DNA of 53,348 nt, taken from the NCBI RefSeq assembly GCF_009696075.1, contig NZ_VUMR01000006.1, positions 1-53,348 on the forward strand, read 5' to 3'. The translations under genes and the position numbers were made by a program. How positions within the stretch are numbered: the first letter of the stretch is position 1; the number at the start of each line of letters is the position of its first letter. The notes under the pieces are model-generated. The model ran no database searches, had not been told where the DNA came from, and saw nothing but the letters and a program-made list of their open reading frames with translations. Below are positions 7,681-15,331 of this stretch, in pieces. Source of the DNA: Holdemanella porci (GTDB lineage: Bacteria > Bacillota_I > Bacilli_A > Erysipelotrichales > Erysipelotrichaceae).

Positions 7681-7763
7681 ATTATAACAATACTCTAAAT
7701 TTTGCGAAACAACAAACGTTAACAACGGATGGTGTTTCGCAATTGAATGTTTCGGCTTATATT
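7681..7763. promoter_or_regulatory. Divergent larR/larA promoters around a 41-bp dyad operator
   Basis: Perfect arms TTGCGAAACA (7702-7711) and TGTTTCGCAA (7733-7742) share their centre (7722) with an inner pair CGTT/AACG (7717-7720, 7724-7727). In all, 16 of 20 positions pair. The larA -10 is TATATT (7758-7763) and the larR -10 is TATAAT (minus, 7681-7686, as TGTTATAAT). Both would use the poor -35 TTTCGC with 17-bp spacing, and these -35s are embedded in the two arms. The dyad centre is at about -48 for both genes. This is what an activator-dependent divergent pair should look like. Confidence 0.7.
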
Positions 7764-7791
7764 AATCCCTGAAAAAAAAGGAGAGATAAAA

Positions 7792-9069
7792 ATGTTTGAA
7801 ATGAATGTGCCTTATGATAAAGGCCAAATGAAAATCAAATTAGAAGATAAGAATTTAGCTGGTGTTTTAGAGGGAAGACAAAGTGATTATAAAACTACAC
7901 TTTCAGAAAATGAAATTGTGGAACAATCTTTGAATAATCCCATTGGTTCAAAAAGCTTAGAAGAACTTGCCAAAGGCAAGAAAAATATTGTCATTATCAG
8001 CTCAGACCATACGCGTCCAGTACCTTCAAAAATTATTACACCTATTCTTTTAAGAAGAATTCGTAGTGTATCACCCGATGCACGTATTCGTATTTTAGTT
8101 GCGACAGGCTTCCATAGAGAAAGTACACATGAAGAGCTTGTAGCTAAATATGGAGAAGACATTGTAAAAAATGAAGAAATTGTTATGCACGTATCTACAG
8201 ATGATTCTTCCATGGTAAAAATTGGACAGTTACCAAGTGGAGGAGACTGCATTATCAACAAAGTTGCAGCTGAAGCTGATTTATTGATTTCTGAAGGCTT
8301 TATTGAAGCACACTTCTTTGCAGGATTCTCTGGAGGAAGAAAATCAGTGTTGCCAGGCATTGCATCTTATAAAACAATTATGGCAAATCACAGTGGTGAA
8401 TTTATCAATGATAAAATGTCACGTCCAGGAAATTTACAACACAATTTGATTCATGAAGATATGGTATATGCGGCAAGAACAGCCAAACTAGCCTTTATTG
8501 TCAATGTTGTATTAAATGGAAATCATGAAATTATTGGTTCTTTTGCCGGAGACATGGAAAAAGCGCATGAAAAAGGTTGTGATTTTGTTCGTTCTTTGGC
8601 AAGTGTAAATAAAGTAGATTGTGATATCGCAATCAGTACGAATGGTGGATATCCTTTGGATCAAAATATTTATCAGGCAATCAAAGGAATGACAGCCGCT
8701 GAAGCTACATTAAATCCAGATGGCATTATCATCATGATTGCAGGTTGTCGTGATGGACATGGAGGTATTGGATTCTATCATAATATTGCAGATGTGAAAG
8801 ATCCAGAAGAATTTGAACAAAAAGCTATCCATACACCTCGTTTAGAAACCGTTCCAGATCAATGGACATCACAAATCTGTGCACGTATTCTAGCTCATCA
8901 TAAAGTTATTTTGGTTTCCGATTTAGTAGATCCACAACTTGTAAAAGATATGCACATGGATTTAGCAGCTACAGTCGATGAAGCGCTACAAAAAGCGTTT
9001 GAAATAAAAGGAAAAGATGCCAAAGTTGCCGTCATTCCTGATGGCTTGGGTGTCGTTGTAAATATGTAA
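7792..9069 (+). CDS. larA: Lactate racemase catalytic subunit (LarA family)
   Basis: 425 residues from ATG 7792, which follows AAAGGAGAG. The 15-residue longer frame upstream lacks a ribosome site. LarA enzymes interconvert D- and L-2-hydroxyacids by hydride transfer to a nickel-pincer NPN cofactor bound to a lysine. The family landmarks are present: ATGFHR, the Lys in FSGGRKSVLPG that carries the pincer, and ANHSGEF with the downstream metal-ligand His. Length matches the lactobacillus enzyme. Cofactor genes larB, larC and larE are not in the window and must be elsewhere if the enzyme works. Some LarA relatives act on other 2-hydroxyacids, so the substrate is inferred from the neighbouring larR-like and larD-like genes. 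Confidence 0.88.
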   Translation: MFEMNVPYDKGQMKIKLEDKNLAGVLEGRQSDYKTTLSENEIVEQSLNNPIGSKSLEELAKGKKNIVIISSDHTRPVPSKIITPILLRRIRSVSPDARIRILVATGFHRESTHEELVAKYGEDIVKNEEIVMHVSTDDSSMVKIGQLPSGGDCIINKVAAEADLLISEGFIEAHFFAGFSGGRKSVLPGIASYKTIMANHSGEFINDKMSRPGNLQHNLIHEDMVYAARTAKLAFIVNVVLNGNHEIIGSFAGDMEKAHEKGCDFVRSLASVNKVDCDIAISTNGGYPLDQNIYQAIKGMTAAEATLNPDGIIIMIAGCRDGHGGIGFYHNIADVKDPEEFEQKAIHTPRLETVPDQWTSQICARILAHHKVILVSDLVDPQLVKDMHMDLAATVDEALQKAFEIKGKDAKVAVIPDGLGVVVNM

Positions 9070-9087
9070 GGAAGGAAATTTGAATTT

Positions 9088-9798
9088 ATGTTACACAATT
9101 TAATTGCGGAATTTTTATCAACAGGACTTATGATTTTATTTGGTGTCGGTGTACACTGCGATGAAGTTTTGACAAACACAAAATATCACGGAAGTGGACA
9201 CATCTTTGCGATCACAACATGGGCCTTTGGCATCAGTGTTTGTCTATATATTTTTGGCGGAGTCTGTATGAATCCTGCCATGGTACTTGCACAATGTACT
9301 TTAGGTATGCTTCCATGGACTAGTTTTATTCCATACGTTGTTGCCGAATTTTTAGGTGCACTTGTAGGAGCTTTGATTTGTTATGTGATGTATAAGGATC
9401 ACTTTACAGAAAGCGAAGGAAATGTGAACCCAATCGCCATTCGTAATATTTTCTCTACCAATCCAAACTGCAGAAATTTGCCAAGAAACTTCTTTGTCGA
9501 AACACTCGCAACAACAGTTTTCCTTAGTGCCATTTTAGCGGTTGCTACAAAGTATGAAACACAATTACCTATTGGTGTTGGACTTATTGTATGGGCTGTT
9601 GGTATGGGTCTTGGAGGAACAACTGGATTTGCGATGAATCAAGCTCGTGATTTAGGACCTCGTTTGGCCTTCCAATTATTACCTATTAAGAATAAAGCCA
9701 ATAATGATTGGCAATATGGATTATTAGTTCCAGGCATTGCTCCTTTTGTAGGTGCATTGCTTGCTGCTTTGTTCTGCCATTTGTTTTTAGGCATTTAA
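9088..9798 (+). CDS. larD: MIP-family facilitator (glycerol/lactate channel, LarD-like)
   Basis: 236 residues, six membrane helices, two half-helix motifs: the first is canonical (CMNPAMVLAQ), the second reads MNQARDLGPRL, with Gln replacing Pro as in several lactobacillus aquaglyceroporins. The wide-pore motif GPR after the second repeat fits glycerol or lactic acid rather than water only. The start ATG 9088 follows AAGGAAGGA. It lies 18 bp behind larA and ends at a strong terminator, so the pair forms one unit. In lactobacilli an equivalent channel (LarD) moves D/L-lactic acid for the racemase. Confidence 0.85.
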   Translation: MLHNLIAEFLSTGLMILFGVGVHCDEVLTNTKYHGSGHIFAITTWAFGISVCLYIFGGVCMNPAMVLAQCTLGMLPWTSFIPYVVAEFLGALVGALICYVMYKDHFTESEGNVNPIAIRNIFSTNPNCRNLPRNFFVETLATTVFLSAILAVATKYETQLPIGVGLIVWAVGMGLGGTTGFAMNQARDLGPRLAFQLLPIKNKANNDWQYGLLVPGIAPFVGALLAALFCHLFLGI

Positions 9799-9802
9799 TA
9801 TT

Positions 9803-9847
9803 AGAAAAGACAGATATTCAGTTTGATTTTGAATATCTGTCTTTTTT
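9803..9847. terminator. Strong bidirectional terminator
   Basis: AAAAGACAGATATTCA ... TGAATATCTGTCTTTT, a 16-bp stem followed by T-run, between larD (+) and the MATE gene (-). Confidence 0.9.
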
Positions 9848-11139
9848 TATATTTTTTGTTGTGTTTTTAAATCATATAGGGCAATGCCTAAACAGAAGAT
9901 GTCAGAGACTGTACAACTGATCCAAATTCCATTTTTCTTAAATAATGTTGTACAAACAAATAGGGATAATAGGACAAAGAGAATACCACGAGAAATCGAA
10001 AGCACAAAGGCTTTTCTTGGCTCTTCTAAAGCGACCATGTAGCCGCTTGTGATCACGACATGTCCCATAATCAAGAAGACAAAGCTAAATTGACGTAGCG
10101 CTATAATGGTATTAAAGTAGTTTTCTGTATTTACTGGAATAAAAGCAGCCGTGATATTTGGTGCAAACACTTCTACAATTAAGAATAATAAAACTCCAGC
10201 ACAAGAGACTAAAACACGTGCATATTTATGAAAAGTTGAAACGGCATTTTTATCGCTTCGACCATAATAATAGCTAACTAAAGGCTGTGTTCCTTGACTG
10301 GCTCCAACCATCACCATCAATACTAAGTTATAGATATACATCAAAACAGTAAAAGTAACAAGTCCATCCGTACCAAGGAGTTGATTGATACGATAGTTAA
10401 ATACTGTAATCATTATGCCTGGAGAGATTTCAGAAATACAATCGGGAAGTCCTAAAGATAAAATTCTAGAATATTCATGCCAAGGATAGTTTGCCTTCAC
10501 AAAATGGAAATGGGATTTATGACTAAACGAAAAATGATAAAAGAAGAAGCAGAAAGTCACAAGTTGAGATAAACCAGTTGCTAAGGCAGCTCCACCAATT
10601 CCCATATTCAAGAGTCCCATAAATAAAGGGTCAAGAATTAAGTTTGTGCCAGCTCCTAGACAAATACCCATTATGGACTTTTGGGGGAAGCCATCGGCCT
10701 TTAAAAGGACTTCGAAACAATAGGATACAATATAAAAGAAGGAGAAGCAGGATAATACTTTGATGTATGTATCTGCATAAAAAAACACATCTTCATTGGC
10801 ACCTAAAAATTTTGTGATGTGATGTGAGTTTATAAAAGATAAAATCGCAATACATAAAGCTACACATGAAATTGTGGTGGTATTCATTGTGAATACTTCA
10901 TGCATTTTTCTTTCTTCATTCGCACCTCGATAAATGGACATCACTGTACTTGATCCAATCGCAAATAAGACTCCAATGGAGAAAATGGTTGTGACATATG
11001 GACTTGCCACGTTTATGGAAGCTAATGCCGTATCGCCTTCATAGTGGGCAACAAATATACCGTCTACTAAAGTATATAGATTAAAGATAACCATCGAACA
11101 TATGGATGGCATGACAAATTTAAGATATTGTTTCAACAT
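9847..11139 (-). CDS. MATE-family multidrug/solute efflux protein
   Basis: 430 residues, about 12 hydrophobic helices. The start MLKQYLKFVMPSICSMVIFNLYTLVDGIFV is the MATE N-terminus (P in helix 1, YTLVDGIFV in helix 2), and GASQGTQPLVSYYYG marks the second half. Proteins of this type use Na+ or H+ gradients to expel cationic compounds. The gene is divergent from a MerR-type regulator and its promoter has the long spacer typical of MerR-controlled promoters, so it is probably induced by a ligand of that regulator. GGTGA precedes the ATG by 4 nt. Confidence 0.9.
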   Translation of the reverse strand: MLKQYLKFVMPSICSMVIFNLYTLVDGIFVAHYEGDTALASINVASPYVTTIFSIGVLFAIGSSTVMSIYRGANEERKMHEVFTMNTTTISCVALCIAILSFINSHHITKFLGANEDVFFYADTYIKVLSCFSFFYIVSYCFEVLLKADGFPQKSIMGICLGAGTNLILDPLFMGLLNMGIGGAALATGLSQLVTFCFFFYHFSFSHKSHFHFVKANYPWHEYSRILSLGLPDCISEISPGIMITVFNYRINQLLGTDGLVTFTVLMYIYNLVLMVMVGASQGTQPLVSYYYGRSDKNAVSTFHKYARVLVSCAGVLLFLIVEVFAPNITAAFIPVNTENYFNTIIALRQFSFVFLIMGHVVITSGYMVALEEPRKAFVLSISRGILFVLLSLFVCTTLFKKNGIWISCTVSDIFCLGIALYDLKTQQKI

Positions 11140-11154
11140 AAAATCACCAATTTA

Positions 11155-11185
11155 AGTGTAAACCTTGGTATAATACTAAGGTCAA
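11155..11185 (-). promoter_or_regulatory. MerR-type promoter with 19-bp spacer and central dyad
   Basis: On the minus strand TTGACC (11185-11180), exactly 19 bp, then TACACT (11160-11155). Most of the spacer lies within the imperfect palindrome CCTTGGTAT-A-ATACTAAGG (11163-11181). A TATAAT for the divergent merR gene (11169-11174) sits inside the same palindrome, so the regulator should repress itself and twist the MATE promoter into an active form. Confidence 0.75.
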
Positions 11186-11195
11186 GGGTAGCAAT

Positions 11196-11987
11196 ATGAA
11201 AAAGTATTATAGAATCAATGAAATCGCAAAATTATACAATATTAAAACAGACTCTTTACGATACTATGAAAAAGTAGGTTTAATTTGTCCAATGCGATCA
11301 AAATCAAATTATCGATTATATACACTGAATGATATCTATATTTTAAACATAATTCGAGATTGTTTAAAATTAGGGTATGATACACATCAAATCAAAGAAT
11401 ACTTAGATAATCGTAGTGTGAATAATACAATTGTGTTTTTAAAAGAAGAAGAAAAATTGATTCAAAGACAGATTCAAGAATTGAATACAACACTAAGTTC
11501 CATTCAAACGCGAATTGAAGATATAGATCGCACGCAGTATATGGAATTTGATACATGTAAGATTGAAGTATATCCCAAAAGATATTGTCGGTATTTAAAA
11601 GAAAAAATTGATCAAGATGAAAAAATTGACCTTTTATTGACGAAACTAAGTGAATCGATGGAAGAAGATATTTCTGTACTTGGAAATATGGATTCAGGCA
11701 GTGTTGTCGAATATAAAAATGATGAATTCGTCTATACAAGTGTATTTATTTTAACTCAAGAAGAAAAACACGACTTTATTTTAGATGAAGGCATGTATTG
11801 TACATATACTTATTCAGGAGAGTATGATCGTACAAACCAGCTCTTTTATAAAATGAAAGATTGGATTCAAGAACACAATTATAAAATCGAAGGACCATTC
11901 TTGGAATTTTTATTAATTGATATACATGAAACAAAAAAAGTGGAGGAGTATATTACTTCCATCCACGTTAAGGTTAAACCAAGATGA
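11196..11987 (+). CDS. MerR-family regulator with GyrI-like effector domain
   Basis: 263 residues. The N-terminal winged helix is plain (YRINEIAKLYNIKTDSLRYYEKVGL, then NYRLYTLNDIYILNIIR), followed by a dimerising coiled coil (about 85-115, rich in Glu/Gln/Ile) and a C-terminal GyrI/BmrR-type ligand domain (YCTYTYSGEYD, GPFLEFLLIDIHET). This is the BmrR plan, in which hydrophobic cations activate a drug pump gene. It is divergent from the MATE gene and shares the operator described at 11155-11185. Its last 14 bp overlap the end of the convergent hydrolase gene. Confidence 0.85.
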   Translation: MKKYYRINEIAKLYNIKTDSLRYYEKVGLICPMRSKSNYRLYTLNDIYILNIIRDCLKLGYDTHQIKEYLDNRSVNNTIVFLKEEEKLIQRQIQELNTTLSSIQTRIEDIDRTQYMEFDTCKIEVYPKRYCRYLKEKIDQDEKIDLLLTKLSESMEEDISVLGNMDSGSVVEYKNDEFVYTSVFILTQEEKHDFILDEGMYCTYTYSGEYDRTNQLFYKMKDWIQEHNYKIEGPFLEFLLIDIHETKKVEEYITSIHVKVKPR

Positions 11988-13737
11988 TAAATCCAGATTT
12001 AATAGGTTTATATTCTTCAACATCCATTGAATCATAGTATAAATCTCCATTTGAATCCAATACTAGAATTCGATGATTTTCACAAATAGTTGGTAAGACT
12101 TCTAAAGTGTTGTTGATTTTGTAGACTTTATTTTCTTTTTCAAATAATTGAGAATTATATGGTTCTATATCATCTTCACAAATATAGGTGTAGCTTGCAC
12201 AATATAATTTACCATCTTCAAAATAAGGCTCAATACGATCTCTAGAACCGTTACAAGGCGTATGTAAATAACTTTGTGCATGTGTATCATCGATTACTTC
12301 AATTGGAAATTCAGATATTACTGGCTCAGATTTATGTCCATGAACAATCAATGACATTGTATCTTCTGTTCTGTTAAATTCAACACTGCATAACATTTGG
12401 TTTGTGACAATATCATAATAAGTTGTATCACACACAATATATTTTTTGTTTAATCTGGATTTCCAAACTGAGTTTAGTTCTTGTTTTTTAGACTTTTGTG
12501 CAAACGCAACCGTACGATTTCTTGTTGTCTTTAAAAGATAATCTCCTTCAAAGAAGATTTGATTTCCTTTTTCATTTGTCCATTTACCATCTTCATAATC
12601 CAACAAATCACTCATGATCCAGCCTTTTTCCGTTTTATCTTGCACAACCATACTTGATTTGATGGTTGTGATTTTTTGTAAACCAAAGGCATGGGCATAA
12701 ATTCCTGAATAATCTGGATATGTATTTGGTTCTAAATACGTATTGAATAAGCGCATTAAAGTTGTAGGAACATCGAGTCCGCAATCATGTGTTTCACTGA
12801 ATGCTAATACGGCATTGTATTTAGGAACAATGATCAGTCTTGAACTAAAGAACATACTGTTTCCACCTTTTGCCAAAACTCCATCACCAAAATCATAGTC
12901 TGGATCATGGTGTCTGACTAGATCCCAGCCTAAGCCAAAATCAATGGCGCCTAGATCCGATTCAAGGAATGTAGTGCCCCAAGATTTAGCCATTAAAGCT
13001 TTTGATTTTTCACTAATAATAGAATTAGGTTCTAGAAATATTTGTCCAAATTTACATAAATCAATCATAGAAGTAGTGATGCCACCAGCTCCTTGAATGG
13101 GGAAGTATTCTTTTGGCTTCTTACCTTCAGAAACTAAAGGATAATCCGAATTGATTGTATAAGTTGTGTTGGTGCTTTTTGTGCCAATCTTTTCTGTAAT
13201 ATATTTCTTTAAGACATCTTCATAAGGCATATTACGAACTTTTGAAACGACCATTTCAGCGAGTGTAAACCCATCATTACAATATGTACTGTAAGTTCCT
13301 GGATCTGCCTTTAGAGTACTATTTGATAAATAGTTTAATACTTCGCTATAATAGTCAAACTTAGAAGTTGTACTCACACTAAAATGTTTCCATTGTGTCC
13401 CTGGAAGTCCACTCGAATGATCTAGGCACATGCGTACTGTAATATCTTTATATCTTTCATCTTTCATTGTAAATTCAGGAAGAATGTCTGCAACTTTATC
13501 TTCAAGTTGAATTAATCCTTCGTCCACTAACTGCATAACACATACGGTACAATAGATTTTAGATATCGAACATACATTAAATGTACAATCCGTCGTGATG
13601 GGTTGATTGTTGATTTTGTTGATGACACCAATCGCATCGGCACATACAATTTTTCCGTTTTGCATGAAGGCATAGCTACAAGCTGTATAATCTGGCTTTA
13701 TCATAGCTTTTAATAATTGTGTAACTTGATTTTCCAT
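11974..13737 (-). CDS. Serine beta-lactamase-like hydrolase (class C/PBP fold)
   Basis: 587 residues. The N-terminal 340 form a beta-lactamase-superfamily domain (PF00144): catalytic SISK in FNVCSISKIYC, the second motif YCN in TYCNDGF, and KGGN as the KTG-like triad. The remaining 240 residues are a beta-rich domain of the kind seen behind such esterases, here without a recognised name. No signal peptide is present (starts MENQVTQLLKAMIKP), so it is probably cytoplasmic and acts as an esterase or peptidase rather than a penicillinase. ATG 13737 follows AAAGGAGAAATCAT. It is downstream of aroE-aroK but separated by a terminator. Confidence 0.85.
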   Translation of the reverse strand: MENQVTQLLKAMIKPDYTACSYAFMQNGKIVCADAIGVINKINNQPITTDCTFNVCSISKIYCTVCVMQLVDEGLIQLEDKVADILPEFTMKDERYKDITVRMCLDHSSGLPGTQWKHFSVSTTSKFDYYSEVLNYLSNSTLKADPGTYSTYCNDGFTLAEMVVSKVRNMPYEDVLKKYITEKIGTKSTNTTYTINSDYPLVSEGKKPKEYFPIQGAGGITTSMIDLCKFGQIFLEPNSIISEKSKALMAKSWGTTFLESDLGAIDFGLGWDLVRHHDPDYDFGDGVLAKGGNSMFFSSRLIIVPKYNAVLAFSETHDCGLDVPTTLMRLFNTYLEPNTYPDYSGIYAHAFGLQKITTIKSSMVVQDKTEKGWIMSDLLDYEDGKWTNEKGNQIFFEGDYLLKTTRNRTVAFAQKSKKQELNSVWKSRLNKKYIVCDTTYYDIVTNQMLCSVEFNRTEDTMSLIVHGHKSEPVISEFPIEVIDDTHAQSYLHTPCNGSRDRIEPYFEDGKLYCASYTYICEDDIEPYNSQLFEKENKVYKINNTLEVLPTICENHRILVLDSNGDLYYDSMDVEEYKPIKSGFIILV

Positions 13738-13754
13738 ATGATTTCTCCTTTTTT

Positions 13755-13786
13755 AAATGAAAACGAGAAGATAATAAACCTTCTCG
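13755..13786 (-). terminator. Terminator of aroE-aroK
   Basis: Minus strand CGAGAAG-loop-CTTCTCG followed by TTTTCATTT, starting right behind the stop codon of aroE-aroK. Confidence 0.75.
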
Positions 13787-15070
13787 CTACTCTGCAATGG
13801 CATCAATTAAAATGCTGTGATAGGCATTCACAATGTCATCAACCGTTTCTTCAATATTCGCATTGTTGACAGCTACATAAGAAGCGTATTTTTGGTACAA
13901 TGGGTATCTTTCTTTATGCATTTGTTGAAGGGCTTGTTTAGAATTTGATAAAGGTCTATTTGGATCGGAACTAATTAATTTATCGATATCACGATCAATG
14001 AAAATCGTGATTCCATTTAAACGCAAGAAGTCCATATTGACTTTATGCTTAATGACACCACCCCCTGTCGCAATGATTTTATTGTTCATTTTACTAGCTT
14101 CAATCGCAACCTCTGTTTCAATGGCTCGAAATCCAGCTTCTCCAGATTCCTGGAAGATTTCTGGAATGCTTTTGCCGGCTTTGGCAATAATCATATCGTC
14201 TAAGTCGAAAAATTCTTTTCCAAGCTTTTCTTCAAGTATTTTACCAATTGTAGTTTTACCAGCACTAGGCATACCAATCAATACGATGTTACAACGATCT
14301 TTCAACATCTCCTTTTTGATTTCATCAATGATAGAATCGTCAAAAGACATATTTTCAAAAATTTCAAATGTATATTTGGCTTGCGCAATCAACATCTCTA
14401 AACCAATCACACGCTTGATATCGGCTTCTTGAGCTTCAAAACATAAACGAGTAAGAATTGGGTTGTATACAACATCTAATACACATTCTAATTTATGGAA
14501 CCAGGTTACATCAATTGGTGCATTCACAATATTTGGAAACATTCCTACAGGACTTGTATTGACGATAATATCTGCATCTAAGTGAGATGTATATATTTCA
14601 TCATAGCTAATGGCACCACGATTTGCACTTCTTGAAACAATCACAATGTCTTTTGCGTTTTCGTGTTCACAAACGGCTTTAACAGCAGCGCATGCACCAC
14701 CGTTACCAATAATCAAGACCTTCTTGCCTTCCATATGTACGTTGTGGGCTTTAACCATATATAAGAATCCACCAAAGTCTGTATTGTACCCTTTTAATTT
14801 GCCATCTACATTGATGATTGTATTGACAGCACCAATAGCGTTAGCACTCTCATCCATTTCATCTAAGTAAGGAATGACATCCTTTTTATATGGAATAGTC
14901 ACATTGATTCCTTTGAAATCTTTCTTTTCCATAAATTCTTTGAATTCTTCTTTATTTAATTCCACCAATTGGTAGTCATAATCTTTTACGTTCTCAATCT
15001 CTGCAATTCTTGTCTGAATTTGCTTGGAGAAACTATGCCCCAAGTGCTCACCTATCAATCCGTATTTCAT
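13787..15070 (-). CDS. aroE-aroK: Fused shikimate dehydrogenase / shikimate kinase
   Basis: 427 residues. Residues 1 to about 265 are AroE: GEHLGHSFSKQIQ, the catalytic Lys in NVTIPYKKDV, NTDFGGF, and the nucleotide loop GNGGACAAVKAV. From about 268 an AroK domain begins with the P-loop GMPSAGKTTIGK, then FDLDDMI, ATGGGVIK and DPNRPLS. The two halves catalyse consecutive chorismate-pathway steps, NADPH reduction of 3-dehydroshikimate and ATP phosphorylation of shikimate. Both active sites look complete. Start ATG 15070 follows GAGGAA. The 180 bp upstream hold an apparent aromatic leader peptide and terminator. The other pathway gene in the window, aroD, is 6 kb away. Confidence 0.92.
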   Translation of the reverse strand: MKYGLIGEHLGHSFSKQIQTRIAEIENVKDYDYQLVELNKEEFKEFMEKKDFKGINVTIPYKKDVIPYLDEMDESANAIGAVNTIINVDGKLKGYNTDFGGFLYMVKAHNVHMEGKKVLIIGNGGACAAVKAVCEHENAKDIVIVSRSANRGAISYDEIYTSHLDADIIVNTSPVGMFPNIVNAPIDVTWFHKLECVLDVVYNPILTRLCFEAQEADIKRVIGLEMLIAQAKYTFEIFENMSFDDSIIDEIKKEMLKDRCNIVLIGMPSAGKTTIGKILEEKLGKEFFDLDDMIIAKAGKSIPEIFQESGEAGFRAIETEVAIEASKMNNKIIATGGGVIKHKVNMDFLRLNGITIFIDRDIDKLISSDPNRPLSNSKQALQQMHKERYPLYQKYASYVAVNNANIEETVDDIVNAYHSILIDAIAE

Positions 15071-15106
15071 ATCATTTCCTCTTTTCTAGAACGCACTTTA
15101 AATGTT

Positions 15107-15191
15107 AAAAAAAGCATTTCGAAGAAGAAATGCCTTTTGAATGCCCTGAAATTTAAAAATAACCATCGTATACATATGGCTTTTTCAGGGC
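15107..15191 (-). promoter_or_regulatory. Putative attenuator of aroE-aroK (stems 1:2 and terminator 3:4)
   Basis: Directly at the leader-peptide stop, GCCCTGAAA (15191-15183) pairs perfectly with TTTCAGGGC (15151-15143), with an inner AGCCAT/ATGGTT stem. Then GCATTTC (15133-15127) pairs with GAAATGC (15120-15114) and is followed by seven T: an intrinsic terminator that ends 37 bp before the aroE start. GGCATTC (15145-15139) nearly copies the terminator's 5' arm GGCATTTC and could pair with its 3' arm instead. No T-box consensus is visible. Confidence 0.6.
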
Positions 15192-15229
15192 TATTTAAAG
15201 TAAAAGTAATAATGTCTTGAAGTGTTCAT
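15191..15229 (-). CDS. Putative aromatic leader peptide of aroE-aroK
   Basis: From ATG 15229 the frame reads MNTSRHYYFYFK and stops at TAG (15193-15191). In-frame ATGs also exist at 15235 and 15247; the one at 15235 has a weak GGTG six nt upstream. Five consecutive Tyr/Phe codons after a His are very unlikely by chance in a 12-codon frame, and the frame sits in the 5' leader of a chorismate-pathway gene, just before a stem and an intrinsic terminator. This is the layout of classic leader-peptide attenuators such as that of pheA. Expression is not shown by sequence. Confidence 0.6.
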   Translation of the reverse strand: MNTSRHYYFYFK

Positions 15230-15306
15230 ACGCATAGGATACACCATTTCGTTGAAACTGGCAACCTTAAAAATGAAAATAAATGTAAAAACAAGAAAAC
15301 TGTTTC

Positions 15307-15331
15307 AAAAAAAAGACCATACATATGGTCA
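15307..15331 (-). terminator. Terminator overlapping the gntR-type stop codon
   Basis: Minus strand GACCATA-TG-TATGGTC followed by eight T. The TGA stop of the regulator gene (15331-15329) lies in the first arm. Confidence 0.85.

Noticed and set aside
7702-7742. RNA hairpin/riboswitch in the larA leader
   Set aside because: It lies upstream of both predicted transcription starts and has no T-run, so a DNA operator is the simpler reading.
7887-8360. Long minus-strand frame inside larA and similar antisense frames in aroE-aroK (13998-14432) and the amidohydrolases
   Set aside because: They are mirror frames of strongly coding genes, lack ribosome sites and show no protein features.
11974-13737. 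Antibiotic-resistance beta-lactamase
   Set aside because: No signal peptide, a large extra C-terminal domain and SISK/YCN/KGG motifs common to esterase-like members; resistance cannot be claimed.
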